Source: an uncultured Chromatiaceae bacterium (GTDB taxonomy: Bacteria > Pseudomonadota > Gammaproteobacteria > DRLM01). Taken from it: a DNA stretch of 64,000 nucleotides. Positions 20,134-29,268 of this stretch are shown piece after piece. Position 1 is the first letter of the stretch. Each line of letters opens with the position of its first letter. The translations under genes and the position numbers were made by a program. Where the stretch lies: NCBI GenBank assembly GCA_945787555.1, contig CALZJG010000122.1, forward strand, positions 116,732 to 180,731, in the 5' to 3' direction. A model generated the notes under the pieces. It did not search any database. It was not told the origin of the DNA and worked only from the letters and a program-made list of their open reading frames with translations.

Positions 20134-21513
20134 TCAGGTAGACAAGGTTCTCAACAGGTTGGTGTAATCCTCGCGCACTCGATTGTCTTGGTCCTGCAAC
20201 TCTACAATCTTTCGGCAGGCATGTAATACCGTTGTGTGATCACGCCCACCGAAGGCGTCACCGATTTCCGGCAAACTGTGATTCGTCAATTCCTTAGCCA
20301 GAGCCATAGCCAGTTGTCGGGGTCGCGCCACGGAACGGCTGCGGCGTTTGGACAGCATGTCCGACATGCGAATCTTGTAGTAATCCGCCACAGTCTTCTG
20401 GATATTCTCGATGGTCACCAATTTGTCTTGCAAGGCGAGCAGGTCCTTTAAGGACTCTTTAGCGAACTCCAAGGTTACGGCCTGGTCGGTGAACCGCGCG
20501 TTCGCGACCACTCGTCGCAGGGCCCCTTCCAATTCACGGATATTGGAGCGTATCCGCTTAGCGATAAAAAATGCGACCTCTGCCGACAAATCGGCCTTCA
20601 TCTGTGCGGCCTTGCTCATGAGTATGGCGACACGGGTTTCCAATTCGGCCGGTTCAATAGAAACCGTCAGACCCCATCCGAAGCGGGATTTAAGCCGCTC
20701 TTCCAGCCCGTCCACTTCCTTAGGATAGCGGTCACAGGTTAGGATGATTTGTTGGTGACCCTCTAATAATGCGTTGAAAGTATGAAAGAATTCTTCCTGG
20801 GAGCGTTCCTTACCAGCGAAGAACTGAATATCGTCGATGAGCAGCGCGTCGACCGACCGGTAGTGGCGTTTGAATTCGTCAATGGCGTTGTGTTGCAGCG
20901 CTTTCACCATGTCCGCCACAAAACGCTCAGAATGCAGATAGACCACCCTGGCTGACGGCTTGTTTTGTAGCATTTGATTGCCTACGGCATGCATCAAATG
21001 GGTCTTGCCCAAGCCCACGCCCCCATATAGGAATAGCGGGTTGTAAGCCGTACCGGGATTGTCGGCCACTTGCCGGGAAGCCGCCCGCGCCAGCTGGTTG
21101 GATTTGCCTTCTACAAAGGAATCGAAGGTGAATTCAGTACGTAGATTGCTGACCACAGTACCTTGCTGCGGATCCTCGCGGCGGCGGAAATTGGTCACGA
21201 CCGGTTTAGCGCTGGGCGGCATGCGGGGTTCGCTGCTTTGGTTGTGCGGCCTGGTGGCCTTGGCGCGTTGGTGACTGCCCACTTCCAACGTCACCATCGC
21301 CGATCGACCCTCAGTCATCCCATTGACTAGACATTGAATATGATCAAAAAAGCGCTGGTTGACCCACTCGAGTACGAAGCGATTGGGGGCCAGTAACCGC
21401 AGCGTATCCCCCTCTTGGACGGCATGTAGAGGTCGTATCCAGGTATTGAATTGTTGGGGCGTGAGTTCGTCTTCGAGATTATCGACGCACTTTTGCCACA
21501 GGGAGGATGTCAC
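20134..21513 (-). CDS. dnaA: Chromosomal replication initiator DnaA
   Basis: AAA+ initiator that binds DnaA boxes, melts the origin and recruits DnaB. 459 residues. Domain I is residues 1-80 ([23 protein letters not shown]), followed by a flexible linker to about 118. Walker A is GGVGLGKT (164-171), Walker B is LLIDDIQF (about 225-232), the sensor and arginine-finger region follows, and the domain IV signature [15 protein letters not shown] starts at residue 422. Divergent from rpmH. DnaA boxes upstream (21580-21598) suggest autoregulation. Confidence 0.98.
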   Translation of the reverse strand: MTSSLWQKCVDNLEDELTPQQFNTWIRPLHAVQEGDTLRLLAPNRFVLEWVNQRFFDHIQCLVNGMTEGRSAMVTLEVGSHQRAKATRPHNQSSEPRMPPSAKPVVTNFRRREDPQQGTVVSNLRTEFTFDSFVEGKSNQLARAASRQVADNPGTAYNPLFLYGGVGLGKTHLMHAVGNQMLQNKPSARVVYLHSERFVADMVKALQHNAIDEFKRHYRSVDALLIDDIQFFAGKERSQEEFFHTFNALLEGHQQIILTCDRYPKEVDGLEERLKSRFGWGLTVSIEPAELETRVAILMSKAAQMKADLSAEVAFFIAKRIRSNIRELEGALRRVVANARFTDQAVTLEFAKESLKDLLALQDKLVTIENIQKTVADYYKIRMSDMLSKRRSRSVARPRQLAMALAKELTNHSLPEIGDAFGGRDHTTVLHACRKIVELQDQDNRVREDYTNLLRTLST

Positions 21514-21579
21514 GAATATTGCCCTCTCGCCGCAGTTGCGGCAGTGACTCAGAAACGGAAAAACGGAAGTCTATACCTC

Positions 21580-21598
21580 TTATCCAGCGTTATCCACA
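21580..21598. promoter_or_regulatory. Tandem DnaA boxes upstream of dnaA
   Basis: TTATCCAGC (21580-21588) and TTATCCACA (21590-21598; perfect 9-mer) are direct repeats one helical turn apart, 67-85 bases upstream of the dnaA start. They may serve dnaA autorepression or form a second part of the origin, as in Pseudomonas where oriC activity lies in rpmH-dnaA. Confidence 0.7.
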
Positions 21599-21643
21599 CC
21601 CCCCCTCCAGGGGTAATTAGGTCAATCAGCGGCAAGTGATTGA

Positions 21644-21673
21644 TTGACACTGCAACCGGGTTCTAGGTACCCT
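21644..21673 (+). promoter_or_regulatory. Candidate rpmH promoter
   Basis: A perfect -35 TTGACA (21644-21649) is followed after 18 bases by TACCCT (21668-21673), a weak -10. It would give a leader of about 150 bases before rpmH. Confidence 0.4.
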
Positions 21674-21829
21674 AGCGCGCTTTCCGCCGTGCCTTATCCC
21701 GGGTGTTGAGCTCGACGATCGCGCTCCGACATGGCCAGTGGCTTAAGCGACTTGAGCTTAGTCCCTGCCTGAGCGTAGCCGAGGCTGCAGGTAATTCCTT
21801 TTCCATTAAGTTCAGGTTCGGACATAGCC

Positions 21830-21964
21830 ATGAAGAGAACATTTCAACCTAGCGTTATCCGTCGCAAGCGTAATCACGGTTTCCGTGCCCGCATGAGCAC
21901 GGCAAAGGGCCGCCAAATTTTGAAAAATCGTCGTGCCAAGGGTCGCGCGCGCCTCAGCGCCTAA
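21830..21964 (+). CDS. rpmH: 50S ribosomal protein L34
   Basis: 44 residues, too short for many ORF lists but unmistakable: it starts [19 protein letters not shown] and continues with the basic [20 protein letters not shown]. Part of the large ribosomal subunit. First gene of the rpmH-rnpA-yidD-yidC-mnmE run and divergent from dnaA. Confidence 0.98.
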   Translation: MKRTFQPSVIRRKRNHGFRARMSTAKGRQILKNRRAKGRARLSA

Positions 21965-21983
21965 CCACGCCAGTCCGATCGGA

Positions 21984-22340
21984 GTGGACCCTGCGCGCTT
22001 TCCGCGACAGCACAGGCTGCTCAAGTCGGCGGATTTTCAACGGGTCTTTGATCGCGCCCAGCGGTCCTCCGGCGGAGGCATGACGGTATTGGCCCGCCAC
22101 AACGGCCTCGACCATGGCCGCCTCGGTTTGGTGGTTTCCACACGCTGCGCGAAACGGGCGTTTGACCGCAACCGCTTCAAGCGGCTAGTCCGCGAGAGCT
22201 TTCGACACCGCCAGCGCCAGCTGCGGGGTTGGGATGTGGTGGTCATCGGCCGAGCGGGCGTAGCGCAATACAGCAACGGTCAGATCGTGGCGAGCTTGGC
22301 CGGCCATTGGGTGAAAGTGCAGCGATGCGTCAAGTCTTGA
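21984..22340 (+). CDS. rnpA: Ribonuclease P protein component
   Basis: Protein cofactor of RNase P, which matures the 5' ends of tRNAs. About 118 residues from the GTG at 21984 ([22 protein letters not shown]), the length normal for the family; an upstream in-frame ATG at 21933 would overlap rpmH and is considered less likely. The RNR motif is [15 protein letters not shown]. It overlaps yidD by 16 bases. The start is the uncertain part. Confidence 0.93.
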   Translation: MDPARFPRQHRLLKSADFQRVFDRAQRSSGGGMTVLARHNGLDHGRLGLVVSTRCAKRAFDRNRFKRLVRESFRHRQRQLRGWDVVVIGRAGVAQYSNGQIVASLAGHWVKVQRCVKS

Positions 22341-22549
22341 TAGTCAGCCTGCGTGGCTACCGCTACCTGCTCAGTCCGTGGCTAGGCAATAACTGCCGTT
22401 TTTATCCTTCGTGTTCCTGTTATGCGGAAACCGCTATTCAGCGACATGGTGTGTGCAAGGGGAGTTGGCTGGCGCTGCGGCGCTTGTCCCGCTGCCATCC
22501 CTGGCATCCCGGTGGCGCGGATCCGGTGCCCGAAAAATCAACTCGGTAA
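22325..22549 (+). CDS. yidD: Membrane protein insertion efficiency factor YidD
   Basis: 74 residues. YidD proteins assist YidC-dependent membrane insertion. The family core is [20 protein letters not shown] followed by [10 protein letters not shown] and the Cys/His-rich [11 protein letters not shown]. Starts inside the rnpA 3' end and stops 7 bases before yidC, the standard arrangement. Confidence 0.95.
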   Translation: MRQVLIVSLRGYRYLLSPWLGNNCRFYPSCSCYAETAIQRHGVCKGSWLALRRLSRCHPWHPGGADPVPEKSTR

Positions 22550-22556
22550 GGGTCAG

Positions 22557-24242
22557 ATGGAAAATAAGCGTCTCTTTCTTTTCGTCGCATTGAGTGTAGT
22601 GATCCTGTTGTTATGGCAGGCCTGGCAAGCAGATTACGCACCGACCCAGTCGTCCATCGCCAGCAGCGATGCGCCGGCGCTACCCTCTTCCTCTCCGAGT
22701 GCGACGGACGTGCCGGCCGTCGCCCCGACCCCCGCCTCCGCCGATGTCCCGGTGGGCGAGACGCCAGTCGATACACCCGTCATGAAACGCGACGCAGATG
22801 TCGCGCGCGGCGAGCGTGTTCGCGTCGTTACCGATGTGTTGAGCGTGGAGATCGATACCCTCGGCGGCGATGTACGCCAGGCGGATTTGTTGGCCTATCC
22901 GGTATTGGTCAATGTGCCTGATAAGCCCTTCCGCTTGTTGAGCGATGAAACCGGCCCCTTGTTCATCATTCAGTCCGGTTTGGTGTCAGCCGGCGCCGCC
23001 CCTGACCATCATGCCCGCTATCAAGCGGCGCAGGCGGAGTACCGTCTTAGCGCCGGCATGGAAACATTGGAAGTGCCGTTGACCTGGACCAACGACGAAG
23101 GGTTAACCGTCACCAAGACTTATGTGTTCCGCCCCGGCAGTTATGCCATCGAATTACGCCATGATGTGAACAACGCCGGCACGACGGAGTGGCAAGGCCG
23201 CCAATATCGCCAGCTGCATCGCGAGCGCAGTGAACGCGAATCGGCCTTCATCTACACCTATACCGGTGGTGTGATCTCCAGTGAGAACAACAAATACGAA
23301 AAAGTTGATTTCGACGACATGGCCGATGCCAACCTCAGTCGCGATTTTCAAGGTGGCTGGGTGGCCATGATCCAGCATTATTTCGTCGCGGCGGTCGTGC
23401 CGGCCCAGGACGAAAACAATCATTATTATTCCAAGGCGCTGGATGGCGATCGTTATGTGCTGGGTTTGGTATCACCGACAAAGAGTATCGCACCGGGTGA
23501 GAGTGGCAGCTTCGGCAGTCGCATCTATGTCGGCCCCAAACTCCAGCATAATCTCGAGGAAGTCGCGCCCAATTTGGAGCTGACCGTGGACTACGGCATG
23601 CTCACCTTCATCTCCAAACCGCTATTCTGGTTGCTGGAGTGGATCGTCAGCCTGGTGCACAACTGGGGTGTGGCGATCATTCTGCTCACCCTGCTCATCA
23701 AACTGGCGTTCTATAAACTTTCCGAGGCGAGCTATCGTTCCATGGCCAATATGCGCCGCATGTCGCCCAAGCTGCAACAGCTCAAGGAACGTTATGGTGA
23801 CGATCGCCAGCGCATGAGCAAAGCGATGATGGAGTTGTACAAGAAAGAAAAGATCAATCCGCTGGGCGGTTGTTTGCCGATATTGGTGCAGATCCCGGTG
23901 TTTCTGGCCCTGTACTGGGTCCTGTTGGAAAGCGTCGAATTGCGTCAAGCGCCCTTCGTGCTATGGATAAACGACTTATCCACCAAGGATCCCTACTACA
24001 TTCTACCGTTGATCATGGGCGCGACCATGTTCATCCAGCAGAAACTCAATCCGCCGCCGCCGGATCCGATGCAGGCCAAAATCATGATGGCACTGCCGTT
24101 CATTTTCACCTTGTTCTTTGCCTTCTTCCCAGCTGGCTTGGTGTTGTACTGGGTAAGCAACAATGTGCTTTCCATCACCCAGCAGTGGTACATCACTCGC
24201 AAGGTGGAGCAGGCCGCAGAAAGCGCTAAGGCCAGCAAATAA
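22557..24242 (+). CDS. yidC: Membrane protein insertase YidC
   Basis: Inserts and folds inner-membrane proteins alone or with SecYEG. 561 residues from the ATG at 22557 (MENKRLFLFVALSVVILLLW), which starts at the first membrane segment; the longer frame extends into yidD. A Ser/Pro/Ala-rich linker leads into the large periplasmic P1 domain (about residues 90-340), then the conserved five-helix YidC/Oxa1 core (NWGVAIILLTLLIKLAFYKL onward, with GGCLPILVQIPVFLALYWVL). mnmE follows after 11 bases. Confidence 0.97.
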   Translation: MENKRLFLFVALSVVILLLWQAWQADYAPTQSSIASSDAPALPSSSPSATDVPAVAPTPASADVPVGETPVDTPVMKRDADVARGERVRVVTDVLSVEIDTLGGDVRQADLLAYPVLVNVPDKPFRLLSDETGPLFIIQSGLVSAGAAPDHHARYQAAQAEYRLSAGMETLEVPLTWTNDEGLTVTKTYVFRPGSYAIELRHDVNNAGTTEWQGRQYRQLHRERSERESAFIYTYTGGVISSENNKYEKVDFDDMADANLSRDFQGGWVAMIQHYFVAAVVPAQDENNHYYSKALDGDRYVLGLVSPTKSIAPGESGSFGSRIYVGPKLQHNLEEVAPNLELTVDYGMLTFISKPLFWLLEWIVSLVHNWGVAIILLTLLIKLAFYKLSEASYRSMANMRRMSPKLQQLKERYGDDRQRMSKAMMELYKKEKINPLGGCLPILVQIPVFLALYWVLLESVELRQAPFVLWINDLSTKDPYYILPLIMGATMFIQQKLNPPPPDPMQAKIMMALPFIFTLFFAFFPAGLVLYWVSNNVLSITQQWYITRKVEQAAESAKASK

Positions 24243-24253
24243 GCCCGCCTTAA

Positions 24254-25603
24254 ATGGCCACTACAGACACCATCGCCGCCGTGGCCACCCCGCCGGGGCG
24301 CGGCGGTGTTGGTATCGTGCGGATTTCGGGTGCACGGGCAACGGCTATCGCGCACGCCATGCTCGGCCATGTCCCCCCACCCCGAGTGGCCGAATTTCTC
24401 AGCTTTCGCGCTGCTGACGGCGCGGTGCTCGATCAAGGTCTGGCACTCTATTTTCCCGCCCCGCATTCCTTCACCGGCGAAGACGTGTTGGAATTGCACG
24501 GTCACGGCGGCCCAGTGGTGCTGGACATGCTGCTGGCGCGAATTTTTGCATTGGGCGCGCGCGCCGCACGACCCGGCGAATTTTCCGAACGCGCCTTTCT
24601 CAATGACAAAATGGATTTGGTGCAGGCCGAAGCCATCGCCGACCTCATCGACGCCGCCTCGCAGCAAGCCGCGCGCTCGGCTTTGCGCTCGCTGGACGGC
24701 GAGTTTTCGCGTCACATTCATGCCCTGGTAGAACGCCTCATTCAGCTACGCATGTATGTCGAGGCGGCCATCGACTTTCCCGAAGAGGAAATCGATTTTC
24801 TCGCTGATGCGCGGGTCAACAATGAAGTCGCGGCCTTGTTGAAGGATATCGCTGGCGTGTTCGACCATGCCAAGCAAGGTTGTGTACTGCGTGAAGGCAT
24901 CACCATCGTGATCGCCGGCCAGCCCAACGCCGGAAAATCCAGTTTGTTGAACGCGCTGGCGCAGCGCGAAGCGGCCATTGTCACCGAGATCGCCGGTACC
25001 ACTCGCGATGTGTTGCGCGAACACATTCACATCGAGGGTGTGCCACTGCACATCATCGACACTGCCGGCCTGCGTGACAGCGCCGACCCGGTCGAAGCCA
25101 TCGGCGTGCAGCGCGCCTGGAGTGAAATCCAGCGTGCCGATCGCGTCCTATTGGTGATCGACGATAGGCAGGGGGTGAGCGATGCGGACCTGGCCATCCT
25201 CGCGCGACTGCCCGCCGCCATGCCACGTACTCTGGTGCACAACAAAATCGACCGCACGGGTCGCGCCGCCACGCTGTGGCACGGCGACCAGGGTGAACAT
25301 ATCGGCGTGTCCGCCCGACAGGGACAAGGTTTGGATGTATTGCGTCATCACTTGTTGGAGACGGTGGGCTACCACGCGGCAGGCGAAGGCAGCTTCATGG
25401 CGCGGCGCCGTCACCTCGATGCTTTGCAGCGCGCTGTTCGCCATGTCGAACTGGGCGGTAACCAACTCAGTGAACGCCAGGCCGGCGAATTGCTCGCCGA
25501 AGAGTTGCGTCTCGCCCAACAGGCTTTGAATGAAATCACCGGTGAGTTCGGCTCCGAAGATTTGCTCGGACGTATTTTCTCTAGTTTCTGCATAGGAAAA
25601 TAG
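24254..25603 (+). CDS. mnmE: tRNA-modifying GTPase MnmE (TrmE)
   Basis: With MnmG it makes the 5-(carboxymethyl)aminomethyl modification of wobble uridines. 449 residues. The N-terminal tetrahydrofolate-binding domain starts [20 protein letters not shown]. The G domain has GQPNAGKSS (about residue 221), DTAGLRD and NKID. The C-terminus is the canonical FSSFCIGK with the essential cysteine. The last codons contain the attachment core (25583-25595) of the integrative element that follows, and the gene remains intact at this junction. Its partner mnmG, normally adjacent, is 26 kb away. Confidence 0.97.
   Translation: MATTDTIAAVATPPGRGGVGIVRISGARATAIAHAMLGHVPPPRVAEFLSFRAADGAVLDQGLALYFPAPHSFTGEDVLELHGHGGPVVLDMLLARIFALGARAARPGEFSERAFLNDKMDLVQAEAIADLIDAASQQAARSALRSLDGEFSRHIHALVERLIQLRMYVEAAIDFPEEEIDFLADARVNNEVAALLKDIAGVFDHAKQGCVLREGITIVIAGQPNAGKSSLLNALAQREAAIVTEIAGTTRDVLREHIHIEGVPLHIIDTAGLRDSADPVEAIGVQRAWSEIQRADRVLLVIDDRQGVSDADLAILARLPAAMPRTLVHNKIDRTGRAATLWHGDQGEHIGVSARQGQGLDVLRHHLLETVGYHAAGEGSFMARRRHLDALQRAVRHVELGGNQLSERQAGELLAEELRLAQQALNEITGEFGSEDLLGRIFSSFCIGK
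25583..25595 (+). repeat. attL: attL core within mnmE
   Basis: AGTTTCTGCATAG, identical to 30990-31002. It encodes part of the SFCIG terminus of MnmE, so integration preserves the gene. Similarity extends weakly to the left (TTTC matched on both sides). Confidence 0.8.
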
Positions 25604-25927
25604 TTACCCCTCCAACCCCGTCCGATAGTGTCCGCCTTCCCCACGTAATACCATGTAATAACGGCCAGTTATAGTCCTAAAACGTCCTTGCCCGTTCCCT
25701 GAAAGCCGACTATTCTTGTGCCCATGATTGTGCCCTGCGCATCTTTATGGGCACTTTCCATGGGCACAAATGGGCTCAAAATGGGGGCACATGGGCACAC
25801 TCGATGACGTGAAAAATGCCCCTTTCCCAGCCCGATATGACCCCAAAACCGGGCATAAGACCATACTTAACAATCGCTTATACAATGGGCACAGAATAGG
25901 TTAATTTGGGCACAGTGGAGGCGGAAA
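25604..25927. other. Island left end, non-coding
   Basis: 324 bases between mnmE and the integrase without a gene. It holds the TGGGCAC motif cluster listed next and probably the integrase promoter. Confidence 0.5.
25718..25913. repeat. TGGGCAC motif cluster, candidate integrase arm sites (left)
   Basis: TGGGCAC or its complement occurs at 25718-25724 (complement), 25748-25754, 25761-25767, 25792-25798, 25886-25892 and 25907-25913. Near-copies lie at 25730-25736, 25771-25777 (TGGGCTC) and 25784-25790 (GGGGCAC). Several are 10-13 bases apart and the last two are 21 bases apart, as expected for proteins bound on one face of DNA. Two further copies lie at the other end of the element (30913-30931). 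Function as integrase or excisionase arm sites is inferred. Confidence 0.6.
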
Positions 25928-27136
25928 ATGGCACTGACGGACACCACAATTAGGACACTCAGGCCCAAGGCAAAGGCCTACCAGAAGGCCGACGGCGGCG
26001 GTTTGTTCATCGAGGTCATGCCCGGCGGCAAACTGGTATGGCGCATGCGCTACCGACGCAAGGGCCGCCAGGAGAAGGTGACCTTCGGCGAATATCCCGC
26101 CATCCCCCTTGTGGAGGCCCGCAGACGGCGGGAGGAAGCCAAGGCGATGCTGGCCAGGGGCGAGTCGCCCATGAAGTTAAAACAGGACGCCAAGGCCTTG
26201 GAGCGCGAGCCCGACACGGTGGAGGCCTTCACGCGGCGCTGGATAGCCGAGGTGGTGGAAAAGACCAACGCCAACCCGCGCAATGTCCGCCGCGTAATGG
26301 ACAAGGACATCCTGCCCGCCATCGGCAACAAGCGGCTGAACGAAGTTAATGTGTCCGACGTCCACGCCATCACCGACAAGATCAAGGCCCGTGGCGCCGA
26401 TCAAGTCGCCTTGCTGACCCGCAACGTAATGAAGCGACTGTTCTCCTACGCCATCGCCCGCGAGCGCATGACCTTCAACCCGGCGGCGGCGGTCGAGGCC
26501 CGTTTCATCGCTACAGCGAGAAGTCGCGACGTGGCGTTACGGGCGGATGAAATCGGCAAGCTGCTACGCGCCCTATACGCCTCATCCATGCGCCGGGCGC
26601 ACAAGCTGGCGCTGCATCTGCTCATGTTGTGCATGGTCCGCAAGTCGGAACTGATCGAGGCCAAGTGGGAGGAAATCGACCTGGAAAAAGGAGCGTGGCA
26701 TATTCCCGCCGAACGCATGAAGAAGGACAAGGCGCATGTGGTGTATCTCTCGCGCCAAGCCGTGGCCATGTTCGAGGAATTAAAGCAACTCGCTTGCGGT
26801 TCGCCTTACGTACTCCCAAGCCGGGGGAGTCTCAGACACCCTATCTCCAAGACCACATTGAACGCCGCAATCCGTACCCTGGAAGCCGACGTGCGGGACT
26901 TCGTAATACATGATTTCCGGCGTACAGCGTCAACGCATTTGCATGAGGCTGGCTTTAACTCTGATTGGATAGAGAAGGCATTGGCTCACGAGACTAAAGG
27001 CATTCGAGGCGTGTATAACCGAGCGCAGTATGCGGATCAGCGAAAAGAAATGCTGCAATGGTGGGCGGACTTCGTGGACGCCCAAATCGAAGAAGGACGA
27101 AAGGTAATCTTAGGACGGTTCGGAAATACCGCATGA
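25928..27136 (+). CDS. int: Tyrosine recombinase / phage P4-type integrase
   Basis: Catalyses site-specific integration and excision of the element. 402 residues. The N-terminal DUF4102-like arm-binding domain starts LTDTTIRTLRPKAKAYQKADGGGLFIEV, followed by the core-binding domain (about 95-195) and catalytic domain (about 200-385). Catalytic residues visible: Arg238 (MVRKSEL), Lys in RMKKDKAH (about 265-268), His328-x-x-Arg331 (IHDFRRT), His354 (ALAHETKG) and nucleophile Tyr363 (GVYNRAQY). The TGGGCAC copy closest to the gene ends 15 bases before the ATG, so Int could repress its own transcription. The set is complete, so the enzyme looks functional. Confidence 0.95.
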   Translation: MALTDTTIRTLRPKAKAYQKADGGGLFIEVMPGGKLVWRMRYRRKGRQEKVTFGEYPAIPLVEARRRREEAKAMLARGESPMKLKQDAKALEREPDTVEAFTRRWIAEVVEKTNANPRNVRRVMDKDILPAIGNKRLNEVNVSDVHAITDKIKARGADQVALLTRNVMKRLFSYAIARERMTFNPAAAVEARFIATARSRDVALRADEIGKLLRALYASSMRRAHKLALHLLMLCMVRKSELIEAKWEEIDLEKGAWHIPAERMKKDKAHVVYLSRQAVAMFEELKQLACGSPYVLPSRGSLRHPISKTTLNAAIRTLEADVRDFVIHDFRRTASTHLHEAGFNSDWIEKALAHETKGIRGVYNRAQYADQRKEMLQWWADFVDAQIEEGRKVILGRFGNTA

Positions 27137-27149
27137 CACGAGAAGGGTA

Positions 27150-27220
27150 AAAGAAATAACCGCGCCTAGCCCGACGGGGCGAAAACCGGGACACCCTTTC
27201 CCGGCTGACGCGGTTTCTTT
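27150..27220. terminator. Nested stem-loop after the integrase gene
   Basis: An outer stem pairs AAAGAAATAACCGCG (27150-27164; three bases bulged) with CGCGGTTTCTTT (27209-27220). An inner stem pairs CCGGGA (27186-27191) with TCCCGG (27199-27204). It starts 14 bases after the integrase stop and ends before the next gene. It could be a terminator or a structured leader; the T-rich right outer arm favours termination on the plus strand. Confidence 0.45.
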
Positions 27221-27244
27221 CCAAGGGAGCGTGGAGGGGCGCGA

Positions 27245-27784
27245 ATGTTAGATGACGAAAATCCGTTAACCCCGGCGACAATTCTCGACGTTGCTTGGGG
27301 TATTCGTAAGGGAACCGCACTTCCGGATGATGCTCGACGGCTTCTTTCCCATTTCTGCGATCTACTTGACCGCAAGGAAGACATTCCTTATGAGTTGCTA
27401 AGTCATTTGCGGGATGCTTTTCGTTCTTACTTAGATGGAAAGCGGACTCTTGAATCATCATTAGGACTGACAAGAAAGCGCGGACGCCCAAGAGCTGACG
27501 AAGAGACTCGCACGAAAATGGCGGCAGAAGTCCTCCGCCTACGCCTAGAAAAAACCTCACACCAAGACGCATTAGCTCACGTAGCCAATCACTTTTCCTG
27601 CGCCGATTCTGTCATAGGCGAGGCATGGGCGGCACATAAGCAAGATGCATGGATAGTGCTACGCTTAGAACGCATGCTTGGTAAAAATCCGTTGACGCAG
27701 ATAGAAGAATCTCGGCTATCCGAAATCTTTCGTGACGAGCCTTGGTTCATTGCACCGGGAAAATCGCCGAATAAACCGGCGTGA
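27245..27784 (+). CDS. Island protein of unknown function with an AT-hook-like motif
   Basis: 179 residues, no family recognised. Predicted mostly helical and charged. A basic segment TRKRGRPRADEET (about residues 76-88) contains the GRPR core seen in AT-hooks and in many DNA-binding island proteins, so DNA binding is plausible. Codon use and base composition are more AT-rich than in flanking housekeeping genes. It lies between the integrase and the AlpA-like regulator and is probably transcribed separately from the integrase, given the stem-loop between them. Confidence 0.6.
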   Translation: MLDDENPLTPATILDVAWGIRKGTALPDDARRLLSHFCDLLDRKEDIPYELLSHLRDAFRSYLDGKRTLESSLGLTRKRGRPRADEETRTKMAAEVLRLRLEKTSHQDALAHVANHFSCADSVIGEAWAAHKQDAWIVLRLERMLGKNPLTQIEESRLSEIFRDEPWFIAPGKSPNKPA

Positions 27785-27839
27785 ACTGCTACTAATTCGC
27801 CCACACAATTGCATTATCACAATTCAGTGAGGTGCAATT

Positions 27840-28052
27840 ATGATTAATACCATTCTGCGGCTTCCCACCGTCAAAGCCCGCACGGGCCTATCCCGATCAA
27901 CCATCTACTTGCGAATTTCTGAAGGTACTTTTCCGAAGCCAATTAAGCTGGGCGGAGTGCGTGCTGTCGGATGGATAGAGTCTGAAATTGACCAATGGCT
28001 TTCGGACCAAATTGCCCAAAGTCGTAGGGTGATGACGGGAAGGCAATCATGA
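27840..28052 (+). CDS. AlpA-family DNA-binding regulator
   Basis: 70 residues with an excisionase-like winged helix. The pattern LPTVKARTGLSRSTIYLRIS then GTFPKPIKLGGVRAVGWIESEIDQWL is typical of AlpA/MerR-type regulators of P4-like elements. In CP4-57, AlpA activates integrase or excision genes. The start is followed by overlap with the next gene (ATGA at 28049-28052), marking the beginning of a tightly packed operon. It may control excision by binding the repeats near the ends, which is inference. Confidence 0.88.
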   Translation: MINTILRLPTVKARTGLSRSTIYLRISEGTFPKPIKLGGVRAVGWIESEIDQWLSDQIAQSRRVMTGRQS

Positions 28053-28345
28053 ATCCCTCCGATTGTGCCAAGTACGAATCATGCAGCGCGCCGATCTGCC
28101 CGCTTGATCCCGACTGGCGCAAGCGCAATCACTTGAAGGGCGAGCGCGTGTGTTTCTATCTCACGGAGTACGCGAAGCCCGCCGCCAGGCCGATTCTAAG
28201 GGGGTGTCTGGCGGGGGAACATTATCAAGCCCTAGCCAAGGCCTACCCCGACATCATTGCCACGCTGGGACACCTGCGCCGTCAGCTTAGGCGATCAAGC
28301 AAGAACCCGCCCAGAATTGGGCGCACACCAGGGAGGGCGGCATGA
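28049..28345 (+). CDS. Cysteine-rich small island protein
   Basis: 98 residues, unknown function. The N-terminus has four spaced cysteines (DCAKYESCSAPICPLDPD, then RVCFYL), suggesting a small metal-binding fold. Proteins with this CPLD opening are common next to AlpA-like genes in integrative elements. Overlaps both neighbours by four bases (ATGA), so it is translationally coupled in the operon. Confidence 0.7.
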   Translation: MNPSDCAKYESCSAPICPLDPDWRKRNHLKGERVCFYLTEYAKPAARPILRGCLAGEHYQALAKAYPDIIATLGHLRRQLRRSSKNPPRIGRTPGRAA

Positions 28346-28617
28346 TGACTGAGGAAAAAGACGGCCCGGGCTGGGCGGCAACCACAGCCCCGGGCGCTAC
28401 ACTTTGTGATTCGCGCGAACACTGTAACGCTGATGAGGCCCGTAGTAAATGCGCGGTATGCGGCCATGCTTGGCCAACACCCTTGCCCGCGTGGCTGTAC
28501 GAACTGGACGCCTTGGTCACACGGCGCCCTGAGTTAGGCATAGGCCCGGACCTTGCGGCGGTGTGCCTATGCGAGGCGTGGGGATTGCTGTGCTTCCTGA
28601 GCAAGGAAGGGGGTTAA
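28342..28617 (+). CDS. Small island protein with a CxxC motif
   Basis: 91 residues, unknown function. It contains CDSREHC followed by a KCAVCGHAWP zinc-ribbon-like segment and a C-terminal hydrophobic Cys-containing stretch (AVCLCEAWGLLCFL). It overlaps the upstream gene by four bases. The next gene starts two bases after its stop codon. Probably coexpressed with the replication-like protein. Confidence 0.6.
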   Translation: MMTEEKDGPGWAATTAPGATLCDSREHCNADEARSKCAVCGHAWPTPLPAWLYELDALVTRRPELGIGPDLAAVCLCEAWGLLCFLSKEGG

Positions 28618-28618
28618 C

Positions 28619-29092
28619 ATGGCGCACAACAGGCAAAAAATGAAGGGACGCCGGGAACAGGGGTCATTCGTACAATTGCCCCATGAAGTGTTGAATCATC
28701 CGAACTATTGTCACCTGAAACCACGCGCCGTGAAGTTGCTGTTCGATCTTTTTGCGCAGTACAAGGGCAGCAACAACGGCGACTTGTGCGCGGCGTGGTC
28801 AATCATGAGCAAGCGCGGCTGGAAGTCCAAGCAACAGCTAAGAGAAGCGTTGCGAGAGCTGCAAGACAAAGGCTGGGTCACGCTGACGCGCCAAGGCGGG
28901 CGCAACATGTCGAATCTTTACGCCGTGACCTTCCGGGCCATTGACGAATGTGGGGGCAAGCTAGATGTTGCTCCGACACATGCCGCGCCGGGTGACTGGA
29001 AACAATGTGGGCCATCCAGAATTAAAAACTGTGCCCCCAATACGGGGCAGGTTGACCCTCTCTGCGGGGCAATGGCCGATGATGCAGCATGA
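28619..29092 (+). CDS. Replication-like winged-helix protein of the island, possibly frameshifted
   Basis: 157 residues. The N-terminal 105 or so residues form a winged-helix domain of the type found in phage O-like and plasmid replication initiators (FVQLPHEVLNHPNYCHLKPR, then MSKRGWKSKQQLREALREL, then DKGWVTLTRQGG). The C-terminal 40 residues look out of character. The +1 frame over 29000-29201 continues with recurrent (V/C)P(P/A)xR units (TVPPIRGR, LCPAGR, LCPAGR), so the original gene may have been longer and shifted frame near residue 120-130. The DNA behind those units is a set of repeats, as in replication genes that carry their own iterons. Confidence 0.65.
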   Translation: MAHNRQKMKGRREQGSFVQLPHEVLNHPNYCHLKPRAVKLLFDLFAQYKGSNNGDLCAAWSIMSKRGWKSKQQLREALRELQDKGWVTLTRQGGRNMSNLYAVTFRAIDECGGKLDVAPTHAAPGDWKQCGPSRIKNCAPNTGQVDPLCGAMADDAA

Positions 29093-29153
29093 CTTGTGCC
29101 CCGCCGGGAGGGTTAGTGCGGCCTATTTTCGCCCTAAGCTGTGCCCCGCCGGG
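29093..29153 (+). repeat. Direct repeats TGTGCCCCGCCGGGAGG after the replication-like gene
   Basis: Two identical 17-bp copies lie at about 29095-29111 and 29141-29157, and a diverged copy (TGTGCCCCCAATACGGGG) begins near 29030. Iteron-like arrangement at or just beyond a replication-type gene. A role as origin iterons or in regulation is inference. Confidence 0.55.
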
Positions 29154-29268
29154 AGGTCACCTTTATATATCTACCATGTAGGGGGCTTTATGCATGGCTG
29201 ACAATGCAAGCGAAGGGTATTCGCCCAGCGATACTGGAGCAAGCAACGATGCAAGTTAGGATTCAACA

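Larger units (their letters stand above)
21514..21829. other. dnaA-rpmH divergent intergenic region
   Basis: 316 bases. It holds the two tandem DnaA boxes next to dnaA and a candidate rpmH promoter, both listed separately. The stretch 21690-21829 is probably the rpmH 5' leader; I see no clear riboswitch fold. Confidence 0.5.

Noticed and set aside
25718..25913. CRISPR-like array
   Set aside because: The repeated motif is only seven bases with irregular spacing of 8-90 bases and both orientations; not a repeat-spacer array.
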